Positions 61,964 to 64,000 of a DNA stretch of 64,000 bases are shown in pieces. Both the position numbers and the translations under genes were made by a program. Positions within the stretch are counted from its first letter, which is position 1, and each line of letters opens with the position of its first letter. A model generated the notes under the pieces. It ran no database searches and was not told where the DNA came from. It saw only the letters and a program-made list of their open reading frames with translations. This stretch comes from Pseudomonas quebecensis (lineage in GTDB: Bacteria > Pseudomonadota > Gammaproteobacteria > Pseudomonadales > Pseudomonadaceae): contig NZ_CP112866.1 in the NCBI RefSeq assembly GCF_026410085.1, forward strand, positions 2,914,001 through 2,978,000. The letters run 5' to 3'.

Positions 61964-63332
61964 GGGCTGGCGCTCATCCAGCAGCCGCCTGCTGGCACTG
62001 TACAGCTCGCTGTTCGTGGCCTGGAGCTGCATCCTGATGGGGGTGCTGTACTTCGAAGTGTCGGGTTACCTGGGGGATTTGTCGCGCCACTCGCTGTTGC
62101 AGCGCCAGCACCTCTTTCAACGTTTCGACGGTGAGGAACTGGTGGAGGCGCTGACCACCAGCATGACCTTCGATATGAAGGGCGTTGACGCCTACGGCCT
62201 GTTCGACGAACAGTTCCGCCCGTTGAACGGACCGATCCGCGCAATTCCGCCGGACCTGCCTCTGGACGGCAAGATCCACGCCCTGACCAATTGCGTGGAC
62301 TCCGACGATCCCAAATTGCCCAAGGACAGCTGCGATGCCGTCGCCACCCACACCGGCGATGGCCGCTGGCTGGTACTGGTGCGCGCCAACGGTTCGCTGT
62401 TCGGCGTGACGCGAATCATCTGGCATGCGCTGCTCTGGGCACTCTCGCTGACTATCATTCCCGGTGTCGCGGGCTGGCATTTGCTGCGCCGTCGTCCGCT
62501 GCGACGCATTCGCGGGATCCAGGCCAGCGCCGAAGCTATCGTCGCCGGCGACCTCACCCATCGCCTGCCGCTGTCCAACCGACGCGACGAATTGGACATG
62601 CTCGCGGCCATCGTCAACGCCATGCTCGACCGCATCGAAAAGTTGATGAACGAGGTCAAGGGCGTGTGCGACAACATTGCCCATGATCTGCGCACCCCAC
62701 TGACGCGCCTGCGCGCGCAGTTGTATCGCATCCGGCAGGAGGCCGAGCAGGACTCGGGCTACGCGGTAAAACTGGATGACGCGATTGCCGAAACCGACAC
62801 CCTGATGGCGCGTTTTCGCGGGCTGTTGCGTATTTCGGAACTGGAAGACCACCAGCGCCGTTCAGGCTTCCTGGTGATGGACCCGCTGCCGCTGCTGAGG
62901 GAATTGCACGATTTCTATCTGCCGCTGGCCGAGGAAGGCGAACTGCAACTGGTGCTCGACATGCCACCCTCCCTGCCGTGGATCACCGGCGACCGCGCGC
63001 TGCTGTTTGAAGCCGTGGCGAACTTATTGAGCAATTCGATCAAGTTCACCCCGCCGGGCGGCGAAGTCATTTTGCGCGGGCTCAACGACGCGGGCAGCAC
63101 CCGTATCGAAGTGCACGACTCGGGGCCAGGCATACCGGCGGCCGAGCGTGCCGCTGTGTTCCAGCGTTTTTACCGCGTGGACGAAAGCGACCAGCCCGGT
63201 GGGTTCGGGCTGGGGTTGTCGATTGTCGCGGCGATCATCAACCTGCATGGCTTCAAGCTGGAGGTAGGCAGCAGCGCCCGGGGCGGCGCGCGGCTGATCC
63301 TGGAGTGTCGCCAGCAACTGATGCCCGAATGA
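61941..63332 (+). CDS. two-component sensor histidine kinase
   Basis: Encodes 463 residues. Two membrane helices (about 16-40 and 155-181) border a periplasmic domain of about 115 residues with a possible disulfide (TNCVDSDDPKLPKDSCDAV). A HAMP domain (about 182-235), the phospho-acceptor H248 in DNIAHDLRTPLTRLRAQ, and an ATPase domain with N box LLSNSIKFTPPGG and G boxes DSGPGIP and GFGLGLSI follow. The start overlaps the response regulator gene by 23 bp. Partner of that regulator; the signal is unknown. Confidence 0.93.
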   Translation: MSLLNPSKGWRSSSSRLLALYSSLFVAWSCILMGVLYFEVSGYLGDLSRHSLLQRQHLFQRFDGEELVEALTTSMTFDMKGVDAYGLFDEQFRPLNGPIRAIPPDLPLDGKIHALTNCVDSDDPKLPKDSCDAVATHTGDGRWLVLVRANGSLFGVTRIIWHALLWALSLTIIPGVAGWHLLRRRPLRRIRGIQASAEAIVAGDLTHRLPLSNRRDELDMLAAIVNAMLDRIEKLMNEVKGVCDNIAHDLRTPLTRLRAQLYRIRQEAEQDSGYAVKLDDAIAETDTLMARFRGLLRISELEDHQRRSGFLVMDPLPLLRELHDFYLPLAEEGELQLVLDMPPSLPWITGDRALLFEAVANLLSNSIKFTPPGGEVILRGLNDAGSTRIEVHDSGPGIPAAERAAVFQRFYRVDESDQPGGFGLGLSIVAAIINLHGFKLEVGSSARGGARLILECRQQLMPE

Positions 63333-63353
63333 GCGAGTGGGGCCTGCTGCGAC

Positions 63354-63770
63354 TCAGGCCTTGAAGTTGGCGCGCAGCGCTTCGACCCCACCCTTGTAGA
63401 CACCGGCGAACAGCTCCTCCACCGCCTCGTCCGTGGTGCCCGCCGCCGGTGTGAACACGCCCGACCACGTCACCTTCGTCGACGCGTCAGTCAAGGCTTC
63501 CACCTGCAACGTCGCCAGGTAAGCGCTCACCGGAAACGGCGATTGCTCGATGGTGTAGCTGTAGGCACGCGAAACGTTATCGAACGTCTGCAACCGCTCG
63601 ACGATCACGCCACCGTCGGCGGTTGTCAGATGGCGCAGGCGGCCACCTTCGCCGGGCTCGCTCTTGGCAATCAGCGGCAACCAGTCCGGCAGGCTGTTGA
63701 AGCCGCCGACCAATTGCCAGACCTGATCTGCCGATACCGGGATTTCTATTACTGCGGATGCGGTTGGCAC
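63354..63770 (-). CDS. SRPBCC (START-like) family protein
   Basis: Encodes 138 residues with the helix-grip fold pattern of polyketide cyclase/dehydrase-like proteins (EIPVSADQVWQLVGGFNSLP, DWLPLIAKSEPGEGGRLRHL, and a final helix EAVEELFAGVYKGGVEALRA). Members bind hydrophobic ligands; function unknown. The start is taken as GTG 63770, since GGAG lies seven bases upstream; the TTG at 63776 is too close to that site. Convergent with the sensor kinase gene. Confidence 0.88.
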   Translation of the reverse strand: MPTASAVIEIPVSADQVWQLVGGFNSLPDWLPLIAKSEPGEGGRLRHLTTADGGVIVERLQTFDNVSRAYSYTIEQSPFPVSAYLATLQVEALTDASTKVTWSGVFTPAAGTTDEAVEELFAGVYKGGVEALRANFKA

Positions 63771-63872
63771 GGTCAATCTCCAGAAGTCATGGAAAACGTC
63801 GCCCAGACTGCCACGCCTGGCGCGTCATTGCATCCCTTCTGAATGCTGGGATAGGGGGTGACTGACGCCTCG

Positions 63873-63934
63873 CAATCGGGGGCAAGCTCCTTCCCACACA
63901 GTCAGTACTGTGGGAGGGGGCTTGCCCCCGATTG
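63873..63934. repeat. outward-facing REP pair
   Basis: Left copy (63873-63899, GCAATCGGGGGCAAGCTCC...) and right copy (63908-63934, closing CTTGCCCCCGATTGC) are inverted repeats with two mismatched positions and an 8-base loop. It uses the same REP unit as 24329-24418 but in the opposite orientation. Confidence 0.85.
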
Positions 63935-63962
63935 CAGTGGGTCAGGCCCCACGGATCTCAGC

Positions 63963-64000
63963 TCAATGGCGCTTGAGGAACGCCAGCATCAACGGGTTAA
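63963..64000 (-). CDS. 3' end of a further gene (partial)
   Basis: Reading the minus strand from the window edge gives NPLMLAFLKRH and a TGA stop at 63963-63965. The ending resembles C-termini of alpha/beta hydrolases (haloperoxidase type), but eleven residues do not allow a firm call. Confidence 0.35.
   Translation of the reverse strand, partial: NPLMLAFLKRH

Overview
The window is a piece of a Pseudomonas chromosome, most likely from the P. fluorescens group. The evidence is a high-GC genome with long antisense shadow frames, REP elements of the GTGGGAGGGGGCTTGCC type known from P. fluorescens, and a gene order (metH ... cysI-DUF934 ... ldcA ... dnaQ-rnhA-methyltransferase / gloB-mltD-npp operon) that, from memory, follows P. 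aeruginosa PAO1 with insertions. No tRNA, rRNA, CRISPR array, transposase or prophage gene was seen.

Layout. 1-6.5 kb: 3' part of cobalamin-dependent methionine synthase (metH), two tiny membrane proteins, and the sulfite reductase gene cysI overlapping a DUF934 gene. 6.5-12.6 kb: a MerR regulator divergent from an old-yellow-enzyme oxidoreductase, with a textbook MerR operator between them; poxB; an FMN reductase; small hypotheticals; a LysR regulator. 12.7-16.9 kb: a large toxin-like gene whose reading frame continues, after one in-frame TAA, into a glycosyltransferase domain of the large clostridial toxin (TcdA/TcdB, GT44) type. 16.9-24.3 kb: ldcA with a coupled acetyltransferase, dnaQ, rnhA, a methyltransferase, gloB and mltD. 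24.5-31.9 kb: a five-gene ABC importer for peptides or peptidyl-nucleosides (nppA1A2BCD). 31.9-43.9 kb: mixed single genes (AraC, LysE, TrxB-like, Rrf2, RNase T2, Gfo/Idh, Nudix, betaine-binding protein, chemoreceptor, DksA-like) with two candidate non-coding RNA regions. 44.2-57.2 kb: a myo-inositol catabolism and uptake cluster (iolC-E-B-D-G, a second Gfo/Idh dehydrogenase and a sugar ABC importer) divergent from an RpiR-type regulator; two GGAA-N6-TTCC palindromes mark both candidate control regions. 57.2-64 kb: a MocR-type regulator divergent from a Bcr/CflA efflux pump, a membrane-protein gene with a downstream 24-residue peptide gene, a two-component system, an SRPBCC protein and the tail of one further gene.

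The most unusual item is the split glycosyltransferase toxin. It keeps every catalytic residue I could align from memory with clostridial TcdB, in the same spacing, yet is separated from its N-terminal delivery region by a single stop codon with no frame change and no evident restart site. Next are a structured leader with an intrinsic terminator directly ahead of a 156-residue protein gene, a candidate small RNA of about 70 nt, and the paired IolR-type operators, one of which lies exactly in the spacer of a predicted promoter. All statements come from reading the sequence and from remembered family knowledge; no search was run.
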